60,000 nucleotides of DNA from Strigamia acuminata (taxonomy: Eukaryota; Arthropoda; Chilopoda; Geophilomorpha; Linotaeniidae), in contig OX442316.1 of NCBI GenBank assembly GCA_949358305.1, forward strand, positions 9,054,001 to 9,114,000, in the 5' to 3' direction. The translations under genes and the position numbers were made by a program. This document shows, piece by piece, positions 28,801-37,327 of this stretch. The number at the start of each line of letters is the position of its first letter. Positions within the stretch are counted from its first letter, which is position 1. Under the pieces are notes generated by a model, which saw nothing but the letters and a program-made list of their open reading frames with translations, was not told the DNA's origin and searched no databases.

Positions 28801-31287
28801 CACTAAAACACAATTTATGTTGACATGCCGTTTATGTAACGATCAAATCGTTATCTCGGTGACATAAAGATTAAAACTCATCGAATTTCCGTTAAATAAA
28901 AGTTGAGGTCATCGATTCAATTGAAATAAAAGTCAAAGTTACGACATTAATTTGTTGTTTTCACCCAAAAAAAAAAATAATAAATTCCAAGAGTGATTGA
29001 CAGCCTGTGACTTGTCCACTCACCTATGTCGCTATGGTGACATGAGCAGAAGCCAAATAGAATTAGAGAGAAAAAGGTTCTAGGCCAATACAGAGAGACT
29101 AATATTGGAGAAGAGAGGTTTCTCAGAGGGGCACGTCAGCTGTTTGTCAGTGGACATCCGCAAGTGAACAGGTGAAGAGTAACTTGTGATATATGGCAAG
29201 TGCCTTCAAGGGAGCGACTTTCCATCGCTCACAAACTGCGCCGTGAAGGACACAAGGTTGTAAAAAGGTGTAATAAATTGGCCTGGATGCTGCATGCAAT
29301 CCGCTAGCGCTCCAGTGAGTAACCGTATGAATTGCTCCCATAGTCACTAAAAATACCAACCATCAACTCCAATTCGACGCGCATAGTTACTCGTGCTTGA
29401 CCTTACTCCAGAAAAAAAGAAGACAAGGCTAAATGCAAACAAAACAACAGTCTAAAACCACTTGTGGCAAATTCCCATTGGTTTTCTGACCTGTGAAAAC
29501 ACTACGCTTGTAAATTAATATCGAGAAATTAAATTTACAAAACCTTTTGGGAATTTCAATAGGTTGAGTTTTCTACACTGAACGAAACATTAAATTTTTT
29601 TTTCTTCAACTCCGAACACGGAGTTTCACTTGGAGAAGTTTTTCTAAAATATTTCGAGTGAAAAGAAAATAGATTTTTTTTTTCCTTTTCCGTATTATGC
29701 ATGAAATCGACCCGCCTTTTTATCTTTTTTTTTTTTTACTTGAAAAATATGCTGCCCAGTTGCATTATGACATGTCAGCACACTTTCACTTTGCCTCAGT
29801 TCACTTAAACTTTACCTGCATCTGCGCATACGGAACTTGCAAGCACATAACTCCACGTCACTTCACTTTTATTACACTGTCGTGATTGTTTTCTTGACAC
29901 AAGCCAAGAATACATGAGTGAATTGAAAAGTTAACCGAGAGAAATAAATAAAGGACAATCAGAGGGGAAACCACGAAGAAATAAAATGTAAGTGAAGTTA
30001 GTTTGTTTCAAGATTAAAAGATAAATTGTTGCAATTACTCAAACACTTTCTCGAGACTTAAAGATCAAGTGCAGCAATTGTTTGCCCAAATTGGTCACAA
30101 GATTAATAATCTGTGTACTTGATCTTTAATGAGATACAAATCAGAAATTATACAAGCAACAGGCACCATGCTGACAGCTAATTTTGCCTTTACTGACTGA
30201 CGATTTGTTTGTACGACTAGGTCTGGAGTTTGCCTTGCTCTTCACATAACAAATGAGAAACCAAGCGGCTGGGAGTATTCTGTGTTCATATTTCTTGCAT
30301 TAAATTTACTTTCCTTCGCTACCATCTCAGCCGCTTATCTCTGGATGTTCCTTATTGCCCGTGATACTCAAATGGCAGTGCGTTCACCTGAAGTAAAACG
30401 AGATAACACCATGGCTAGACGAATGTCACTCATAGTTTTCACTGACTTTTGTTGTTGGATGCCAATTATATTACTAGGGATACTGTCACTTTCAGGAGTA
30501 ACTATTCCTCCTCAGGTACTATCAATTGGTAGGGTGTTAAACTAAAAAATACTTTTCTTATCAAATCATGTTGATTTTTTCAAGGTTTTTGCCTGGATTG
30601 CTGTGTTTGTCTTACCACTAAATGCAGCTATTAATCCCGTTTTGTATACGTTATCTACTGCCCCATTTTTAGGTAAATTTTGTATAACACACCCAATTTT
30701 GTTTTTACACGATTTCTTTTAATTTACCATTGCCTTTTTAAAATTTTATTGAAATTTTAAGAAAAAATACTTCTATTAACTGTAATTTCTACGAAGTATT
30801 TAGGGAATTCCCTTTGTTTGTTGTCTAGGAGATATTTGGGTAATTTCCCTTGTTTGTTTTGGAACGAATTTACAGTGTAAAAACAGAAATGGGTGTAATT
30901 TGATGCAGTTTAAAATTTTTCTTACATTTTGTTAAAGGACCAACAAGAAAACGTGTATCCCGTTTCAGACGGTCATTTATGACATCTATAACGATTGATG
31001 CATACAGAACTGGGACATCTGTTGTTGGTAAGATCCTCAACAATTAATTATGTTGCTATATATTTTTTTTATTTGATTTTTTTTGAAATTTGTTACCAGA
31101 CGAACCATATACGGACAATATACAAGCTGGAAGAAGAAGTGTGCGTGTTTGCAGTAGTGCGCGCACATTGGGAGCCAGTGGTACTAGGGAGGTTGTTCAC
31201 TTGAAAAGTATTTCAGATGAAAAGGGAAGTAAGAAATCGAGTAAAATTTCGATGAAATGTAATGTTCGGCGACTGCATAATCATTAA
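13872..31287 (+). CDS. GRL101-like receptor A: LDLa-LRR-7TM GPCR
   Basis: Leucine-rich-repeat GPCR of the relaxin-receptor-like type C2 class, similar to Lymnaea GRL101; a plasma-membrane receptor, ligand unknown. Exons: 13872-14055, 15203-15307, 17657-17773, 18077-18202, 18513-18611, 18760-18900, 20435-20566, 22216-22335, 22404-22520, 22589-22711, 23516-23650, 23707-23826, 23895-24006, 24101-24175, 24240-24311, 25423-25494, 26213-26284, 26358-26429, 26491-26562, 26617-26688, 26747-26945, 28258-28456, 28514-28676, 30221-30515, 30585-30672, 30938-31027, 31100-31287; about 1119 residues, near the family length. Exons 1-12 each encode one LDLa module (all phase 1), exon 13 an LRR N-cap, exons 14-20 one LRR each (phase 2), exon 21 the LRR C-cap hinge and TM1. 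GPCR marks: GNILVI (TM1), NLAIGD (TM2), DRF for DRY after TM3, NPVLY (TM7). The start is uncertain: the ATG at 13872 gives a short hydrophobic leader, but the paralog suggests a splice acceptor at 13905/13906 and an unseen upstream exon. Confidence 0.88.
14822..14836. repeat. (TG)n microsatellite
   Basis: A run of about seven TG dinucleotides in the first visible intron of receptor A. Confidence 0.85.
15627..17199 (+). mobile_element. Tc1-type transposon with IR/DR ends
   Basis: A 1573-base element in intron 2 of receptor A, flanked by TA at 15625-15626 and 17200-17201. The terminal inverted repeats are about 205 bases and nearly identical (I count about four differences). Each holds two similar sites sharing CATAATTATAAATCCAC: outer at about 15627-15657 and inner at 15803-15835 on the left, inner at 16992-17023 and outer near 17170-17199 on the right. 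This inverted-repeat/direct-repeat layout is known from Tc1-type elements such as Sleeping Beauty, where the paired sites bind transposase. It encodes a broken DD34E transposase on the + strand. Confidence 0.92.
15973..16971 (+). pseudogene. Tc1/mariner DD34E transposase, frameshifted
   Basis: Starts at ATG 15973 ([10 protein letters not shown]) with a helix-turn-helix N-terminus containing [11 protein letters not shown] and a GRPSK hinge. The frame then changes three times, near 16240-16255, 16430-16445 and 16655-16665, each shift equivalent to losing one base. The catalytic positions survive in different frames: first Asp in VVFSDEKS, second Asp in QQDNAPIH, Glu in [10 protein letters not shown] count 34 residues between the last two, so DD34E. 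As it stands it cannot encode a working transposase, although a functional copy elsewhere could mobilise it through its intact ends. Sequencing error in homopolymers is an alternative explanation for the shifts. Confidence 0.88.
18901..20434. other. Receptor A intron 6, no feature
   Basis: Intron between LDLa modules 6 and 7. It contains an A-rich tract near 19290 and somewhat more GC-rich sequence at 19360-20060 with open frames on both strands that lack domain features. In receptor B the matching intron is only 491 bases, so most of this is insertion or expansion in copy A. I could not identify the inserted material. Confidence 0.4.
21596..21828. mobile_element. Foldback/MITE in receptor A intron
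   Basis: Inverted arms share GAAGTGTCACTGTTTTGA followed by a GGCAGC-CTTCAAA motif: left at about 21616-21655, right at about 21773-21815. The outer flanks also mirror each other as GTTGCA words. Non-coding, about 230 bases. The family is unassigned and the exact ends are uncertain because no target duplication is evident. Confidence 0.55.
25114..25230. mobile_element. Small MITE with GGATCATCCATTA ends
   Basis: Left end AGGATCATCCATTA and right end TAATGGATGATCCC are inverted copies of each other around about 90 bases containing pyrimidine-rich TTTGACCTCCCCC sequence. This looks like an old degenerate MITE in the intron between two LRR exons. Superfamily not assigned. Confidence 0.55.
26051..26162. 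mobile_element. Imperfect foldback element, CCCATATG ends
   Basis: Left arm CCCATATGGTTCAAGAATAC and, read from the right end on the other strand, CCCGTATGATTCAAAAATAT. Arms of about 35 bases match imperfectly. A similar left-end sequence (CCCATATGGATCAAAAATAT) occurs at about 11838, suggesting a small family. It lies in the intron before LRR exon 17 of receptor A. Confidence 0.45.
26946..28257. other. Receptor A intron between TM1 and TM2 exons
   Basis: A 1312-base intron corresponding to a 71-base intron in receptor B. No coding content or intact mobile element was recognised. A short purine/pyrimidine inverted stretch (TTCTTTTCTTTAAAAGAAG) lies near 27963-27981. Confidence 0.5.
28677..30220. 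other. Receptor A intron between TM4 and TM5 exons
   Basis: A 1544-base intron with poly-T/poly-A tracts. I found no exon-like sequence and no terminal inverted repeats that would define an inserted element. Confidence 0.5.
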
Positions 31288-32385
31288 GTTCAACAGTTTG
31301 TTAAATCAATTTGTATGATTTAGAAATGCCATTGACGCCCATATGCATTTCCTTTTAATATACCTTTTATATCAAACTTTTTTGTCACTTGAAATTAAAA
31401 ATGGTCATAGCTACTGCCATAAAAACCTGTAAAATATCATCATTATGTAAATACTGTATGTACTAAACTTCGAGTCTGAATTAGAGTATTGTAACTATTA
31501 CATAAATGTCATTAATCATAGCTACGTATTTTTTTGGTACTTAATACGGGATAAAGGAAAAGCAATATACGAGATATATATTTTTATGTATTAACTTTAA
31601 ACATTTTAAAGTTTGTTTTACTAATTGTAACTTAAGGTTAAAAAATAAAAACAAAAATAATACCTTTTTTTCAACGAATCATAATACTGTCGTCATTTCA
31701 TGTTTTTCAGATCTGTACAGTGTCGAAATACATCTCTGCACATAGCTGTGGGTTCTTTACTGTTTGGCTGATAAAATAAATCAAATCAAAATCATATTTA
31801 TACAGTTAAAGCAAATCATAAAACTTTCTTACGACGTGCGACCGGCTTCCATCTCGATGTTTTGGCGGTAAATTGAGGTAACGAATGCCGAAATAGGTGG
31901 CTCCATCTATTGTAATTTAATTAAGAATTGGAGCACTAGCACATGCATCGTGCCTACATAAAATTGACTTGTTTTGTTCTAATATTGATGAAACCGATTT
32001 ATTAAAGCGATATATTTTTTCCGACAACACCTTAATTTTATTTAAGAACATACCGAAAACTTGGTAGCCAATTCAAACGTTTATACGAGTAGTTATGTCA
32101 CGTACCAACCTATCGATTGGTCTGTCCTATTCAAATACTTCCGGTACAGCGGTTGTTTGGTTCTTGGCGTGAAACTTGGTGAAAAACAATTTGTTTTTAA
32201 ATATTGATAAGTAATAACAATTAATTTGTTAATACTCTAAAAAATTCATTGAAACCGGCATAAATCAAAGCCAAGCCTAAGGAATTTAAAAATAAAACAG
32301 GATTAAATTGTAAGTCAATTGCGTTGCTTTTAAAATTGATGCATAATGCTCAACGTTATTATTTTTACTTTTTGCTTTACTGGAG
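31288..32385. other. Receptor A 3' UTR and spacer
   Basis: The stop codon at 31285-31287 is followed by AT-rich sequence with an AATAAA at 31644-31649, the likely poly(A) signal. The remaining roughly 740 bases up to the next start codon would hold the promoter and 5' UTR of the zinc-finger gene. I see no further gene. Confidence 0.5.
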
Positions 32386-33571
32386 ATGGCGGAGAACAAT
32401 CCAGGAGCCCAAAACGTAATAACGGAAGTTCTACGTGACAGCTGTACTGACGTAAGTTCAATGAGCCAATTTCGTGTCTATTTATATTCCTTTTTTATAA
32501 ATTTTACAGGATAGCTCATCGATTAAAAAATTAAAATGCATTTTGTGCAATAAAAGTTTCTCAACAATGGGCAATATGAGGCGACATATTCGAAATATTC
32601 ACAAAGAGGACACTTCAAATCTTATCGCAAATGCACACATGAAATGTCCCGTTTGCACGGAATACGCATGTGCTCGAACCGTGGAATTATACAAACATCT
32701 TGCAACTGATCATGGAATCTGTTTGGAGATCGATCACCACACCTTTGATACAATAACCGGTACAAGAAAAAAATATACATATATTTATTTAGGACGTATT
32801 TTTTATTCATTAAAATTTTCAGAATTTCACAAATGGAAGTCGGAAATGGAAGCAGAGACAAATTCTTCCTATTTCAAACCATACGGAACCAGTCGCTTTA
32901 ACGATGGCACTGAAAAGGCAATCTATTATTGCAGCAGAAGTGGCATGTACAAACCTCGAGGAACGGGCAAACGGGCTTTAAAAACCCAAGGTTCTAGGAA
33001 GCTCAACGCAGCCTGTCCGGCCAAAATTACTGTTATAATCGATCACGACAAAACTATCAAGGTGGAGTTTGTGAAAACTCATTGTGGCCACTCATTGGAC
33101 GAATTAAAACATTTAAGTTTGACAAAGATCGAGAAATTAGAAATTGCGAAGAAATTGGAGTCGGGAGTGGACAGCAACGAAATATTAAACGACGTTAGAA
33201 AAACGACGCCTCGTAAGAGGAAGCATCTGCTCACTAAAAAAGATATATACAATATCAAACGCAGCCACAATATAATCGAGAATGCCACGAATCAAAATGA
33301 TTACGTGAGTATTCAGTTCTGGATTGATGACGGCGAATTTCCACAGGGTGTTAATGTGCAGATTGTAGAAAATGAAGCCGATAAAGACGAGAGTGGGAAA
33401 CTAAAACAGCAAGAAATAGTTAAAAATGCTTTAATACAATCGGCGAGACAAACGTTTGAAGAAATGTGTGAGATGTGCGATACGATGCAACTGGCTGTAG
33501 CAATGAACGAAATGCAAGGGAAAATCAAGTCGAAGCTATTAACTTTAAAAAACAACGCTGTCAAGCAATAA
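32386..33571 (+). CDS. C2H2 zinc-finger protein with added Cys/His domain
   Basis: Proposed exons 32386-32451, 32510-32759 and 32823-33571 give 354 residues. The ATG at 32386 was chosen because its exon ends in a good donor (gtaagt) in phase with the acceptor at 32509. The N-terminal part has two C2H2 fingers, one starting CILCNKSF and ending HIRNIH, the other CPVC...HLATDH. Downstream a segment with YYCSRSG, AACPAKI and THCGH resembles the Cys/His cluster of FAR1/FLYWCH/WRKY-GCM-type domains that are common in MULE transposase-derived proteins; this assignment is my inference. The C-terminal part is acidic and probably helical. The second intron (63 bases) is stop-free and a multiple of three, so retention is possible. 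Likely nuclear and DNA-binding; function not known. The TAA stop lies inside AATAAA at 33567-33572. Confidence 0.75.
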
Positions 33572-33585
33572 AACACTGTAAACTT

Positions 33586-33591
33586 TTTAAT
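33586..33591 (-). other. Likely poly(A) signal of PPOX
   Basis: ATTAAA on the minus strand, 72 bases beyond the PPOX stop codon and only 15 bases from the stop of the convergent zinc-finger gene, so the two transcripts probably overlap at their 3' ends. Confidence 0.5.
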
Positions 33592-33662
33592 TAAACTGTT
33601 GTTTTTATCAGTATTAAGTGAATACTGGGTGCTTTTTACAGAATGTATCGTGTGGTTTTTTT

Positions 33663-35544
33663 TCAAGGCAAATCTAAATATTTTTCAACATTCTTCTTGC
33701 TGTTGTGAATGCAATCATTCACACTAACACCGTCGTACGATGAACCAATCAGTGTTAATGGCAACTTATTTTCGTCGATGTATTTCCGCATGTCGGATAT
33801 TCTTTTGGCATGGCCTACCACGTATTGCGGTATGCATTTCTAATAAATTTAAATCATACGTGTTAAAATTTAAAAAACGGAAATTAAATTTTAACTTTAC
33901 CCTTAAAATAAGTACTTCTTGCTTAACTGGAAGCTTTGAAATACCCAAATGTTTATTCACTGCCGTAAGAGCAGTTCTCAATAGGAAATCGTTATCAGCT
34001 CTTTCGGGGTTTCCAAAAATTGATTCGAACCAGCGGCCGCCCATCATTACCTAAAGAAAAATAAACAAAATTATTTAAAAATAATTATAATATTTTTTTT
34101 ACGTACTGATAATCTAGTTTTGTCGCAATTTTCGCCGTTGTGCTCTGGAAAATTGCACGAGTCAAAAACTACGCCTAAAATATCGCTCTTCTGATTGGAC
34201 GGGACGAGAAAACCAAATCCTTCGGTCGGAAGACAATTTCCATTAAACTCTAAATTAACTAATCCCACAGACACCGAAGGGATTTGAGACAGCAATTTCG
34301 TCAAGTTGGGATGATCCACTATAATATCTCTTAACGCTGAGCAAATAAAAGTGTTTAAATTCTTGAGACAATTCGTAAATATACCTCGACTTGTTACGTA
34401 CAATGAGCAGGCAGACTTGAAAACACGTGGTCAACCGATAACACTCCATCAGTCAAATTAATCTGCGCTTTATCACCAATAAATCGTATACTTTTGCACG
34501 ATATATTTTGCTGCACTTCAACTCCGGATCTTCTTATACTCTTTTCAATCGCTTCTGGTAGTGTTTGAAGTCCGCCTTCTAAATTCCACATTCGCCAATG
34601 TTCATCTTTCGCTTTTTTCACTAAATGACTTTGTTGAACCGAAGACGACTTCGCCGTTTTACGGGACTGTGTAAAATGCTTGATCATTCCTTTGACAATA
34701 GAGCCGTGTGTTTGTTCGGCATCGAATAGAGGTTTGAGAATTGTTTTAACACTGATTTCTTTGGCGCATCCGGCAACAACTCCTCGGCATAAAGGATCGA
34801 TAACGTAATCTGCAATCTGTTTAGAGGATTATATGCGAATACAATTATTTTATGGGTTAATTATAAATAAATTACTTCTTGACCAAATCTTCGATGTGCG
34901 AAGCTATACATGCTCTCATCTTCAACTTCTTTTTTTGATGTAAAAAATTCCTTGATTGCAACAATTCCCAATGGTTTGTTGAAAGGTGGTATTCTTGCAA
35001 AAACAGTTTTAATTCCTGCAAGTTTGACTTAAAAGTCGAGTTGTTTTTCACAGGAATAACACCACTTGCCTGTGGGTAGTGGGTGCAATTTATTGTTCAC
35101 GAGAATGAGACGTGTTTTAGTAGACGGGTGGCCCAAATGAACAGGTAAAATTTGCGACTGCATGCCTAAGTTTTCAATCTATTAAACAATTGAAAGAATT
35201 ATGTCATCAAATAAACGTCAAATAAAAACTTATACCAATTCCAATGTTGTTTGGCCGCTGTCCCCGGCTGGTCGAATGCTGCGGGGACCTTGTTCGAGTA
35301 ATGTCCCATCTTCAAAACGACTTGTTCTTATCCAGCCACCCAAATTAGACGATTTTTCTAATAAAATAATCTTTGAAAGAAAATCAAGAAATAAGTAAAA
35401 AAAATAATAAATGAATTGTAAATAATGATGATTGATAATATGGTATAAATTCACCTTTTTAATTACACCTCCATTTAATTTCCTTAAATAATAAGCGGCT
35501 GTCAATCCACTGATTCCGCCGCCAACAACAGCTACAGTACTCAT
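33663..35544 (-). CDS. PPOX: Protoporphyrinogen oxidase
   Basis: FAD enzyme that oxidises protoporphyrinogen IX to protoporphyrin IX, the penultimate step of heme synthesis, normally at the inner mitochondrial membrane. Eight exons on the minus strand: 35455-35544, 35236-35370, 35070-35178, 34876-35015, 34402-34816, 34107-34336, 33901-34050, 33663-33839; 481 residues, close to the human length of 477. The N-terminus has the FAD-binding Rossmann glycine motif VAVVGGGISGL directly after the start, followed by LEKSSNLGGWIRT. The C-terminus carries family motifs CIPQYVVGH, LPLTLIGSSYDG and VNDCI. The junction after exon 3 uses a GC donor (gcaagt); the only in-frame alternative leads to a stop. 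There is no obvious cleavable mitochondrial presequence, as usual for this enzyme. It faces DDX42 head to head across two mobile elements. Confidence 0.95.
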
Positions 35545-35780
35545 AATTTAAACCAAAATGAATTCTTTTTGGTTTCCTTGTAAACTTTACCAGCGTCATA
35601 GTTTGAAACTTTACTCGTAGATGTCGCGTTGTTGAACCGGCCGCAAACCTTTGGAAAGTTTAGTTAAAAGAAAGGTTAAAAGCGTATTTTATTTGTCATT
35701 TACATAAAAACTTATTAAAATGAAAAGAAATACGCATTAAGAAAAATAGAAGTTTTATGTTGAATGTGTTATTTGCTCCT

Positions 35781-35788
35781 GGTGTCAT
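35781..35788. other. Target site duplication, left copy
   Basis: GGTGTCAT immediately outside the left inverted repeat; the identical octamer lies at 40982-40989 just outside the right inverted repeat. It marks the insertion of the 5.2 kb DNA transposon. Confidence 0.85.
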
Positions 35789-35807
35789 CGAGGGGTGCGA
35801 CATTTGA

Positions 35808-35926
35808 CCGAATCTCTGACAATGGCTTCCGAATCTCGCCCGAATCTTTCCGAATCCCGCCCGAATCTTTTCGAATCCCGCCCGAATCTTTCCGAATCCC
35901 ACCGAATCTTCGAATCTCGAATCTTT
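35808..35926 (+). repeat. Left subterminal CGAATC array
   Basis: About ten copies of a CCGAATC core spaced mostly 9-12 bases apart, with variable CCC/TTT/CGC spacers, just inside the left end of the transposon. The first unit continues as CGAATCTCTGACAA, a sequence repeated at the inner side of the right end. Candidate transposase-binding array; inferred from position and repetition. Confidence 0.85.
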
Positions 35927-36136
35927 AAATTGTATACAAATCGAGGAAAATAAAGTCAAAATTTATGATAAAAAAATGTAATAATATTTTTACAAAAAAC
36001 TGGAATAACCAAGGGAATAACTGACAACTGTAAATAAATCGAGAAATAAATGTTCCACATTGAAATTGTCGGAAATTGTCGTTGAAATTGTCCGTATCGG
36101 AGGAAATTATACCTGCGCACCTCGCTGCGCGGTATC

Positions 36137-36148
36137 TGCGCATGCGCA
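36137..36148. promoter_or_regulatory. NRF-1-type palindrome, putative internal promoter
   Basis: TGCGCATGCGCA matches the NRF-1 consensus, a core element of many animal promoters. It lies inside the transposon in a locally GC-rich patch. About 120 bases downstream, TTAAAG is followed by a donor (gtaaga at 36262), and an acceptor (gcttcag, ending about 37305) sits just before the transposase ATG. I infer a non-coding first exon and a roughly 1 kb leader intron. Confidence 0.5.
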
Positions 36149-36972
36149 TTTATGATTTAGCGCGAACTTCAAATTAATCCCGGAATTCAACATTGTTCGC
36201 AATTGTGATTGAGTTGGATTGCGTGCTATTTTACCTCGTATTTTACTTTATCCTATTAAAGGTAAGACTTTTGCGGATTATTATTTTCTCATTGATTATT
36301 TTTATGATGCTTTTCGTTCCAACTACAGGTTCCTCTGGCAAGTTCCATTCATACGACCATACGAAAATTGTTACGAAAGTCGACGATTTTTTTAGCGCTA
36401 CGGTGAAATTCGAGTCAAACTTGAATTGAAATTGAATTGAAATTGAATAATTAGTACGGTAACAGATTATGAACTAAGTGCGCGTTAATTTGATATTTCG
36501 GAAAAGCTATTTCTATTGATATCGGTTGAAATATACGTATGGCGACGTATGGGCTATTTCGGGCTATTTTCACCGATTTTGGTTGAAATGATCGCCAAAT
36601 TCCTACTAAAAAAAATGTTCCTTATTCCACAAGAAAATATATTATTCGTTTTTTTTATTCTAATGAAAAAAAAATCTGATTTGATTTACTACTAACTTGT
36701 AAGTTATTAATTTAAAGGAAAATGAAACTCTTTAAAATTTGTAATTAGCAAAATAAGATCTTTTTTTTTTGTTTTTTTTTATTAAATTTGAGTATGGATT
36801 ATAAATAAAACAAAATAAATAAAATATATTACCTGATTCTTTTTTTATATTCCATACACAAATGTAATGGAATCGAATGGAATAATGAACAAATTTTTTT
36901 ATAATTTACCTTACTTTTACTTATATTGGCCAATGATAGAGGTGTCTCGCAAAGATATTATCGAGGATATTA

Positions 36973-37160
36973 TTCATTTTTTCGACCAAAAATTCATTTT
37001 TTGGACGAAAAATTCATTTTTTGAACGAAAAATTCATTTTTAGGTTAAAAAAAATTCATTTTTTTGACAAAAAATTTATTTTTTGGACGAAAAATTTATT
37101 TTTTGGACCAAAAATTCATTTTTATGTTAAAAAAATTCATTTTTAGGTTAAAAAAAAATT
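36973..37160. repeat. 20-base minisatellite inside the transposon
   Basis: About nine tandem units of 20-23 bases with the form TTCATTTTTTGGACGAAAAA; the last two drift to an AGGTTAAAA ending. It lies in the presumed leader intron of the putative transposase. Confidence 0.9.
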
Positions 37161-37327
37161 GTTATTTACACCCAAAAAATGAGCCGGCAATAACTTCGCA
37201 ATGCGTCTGCAAAAGGGCGGTTTTTTGATCCGCTTTCCGGCTACAATTACGTCGTTTTAGGCCCGCAAAAATAGCAGCTTTACTAATAAATAATGTTTTG
37301 CTTCAGATTTCTTTTTCTGTGGGAAGG

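Noticed and set aside
33313-33666. Minus-strand 117-residue frame
   Set aside because: Antisense to the coding end of the zinc-finger gene, with no splice link to PPOX.
34390-34403. Minus-strand frame extending through the PPOX exon 5 donor
   Set aside because: The donor gtacgt and the acceptor at 34337 join in frame to the conserved protein; the extended frame is intron read-through.
36193-36429. Hydrophobic 78-residue frame with membrane-like segments
   Set aside because: It has no ATG at its start, crosses the likely leader donor at 36262 and lies within the transposon's 5' region; AT-rich DNA readily yields Phe/Leu/Ile frames.
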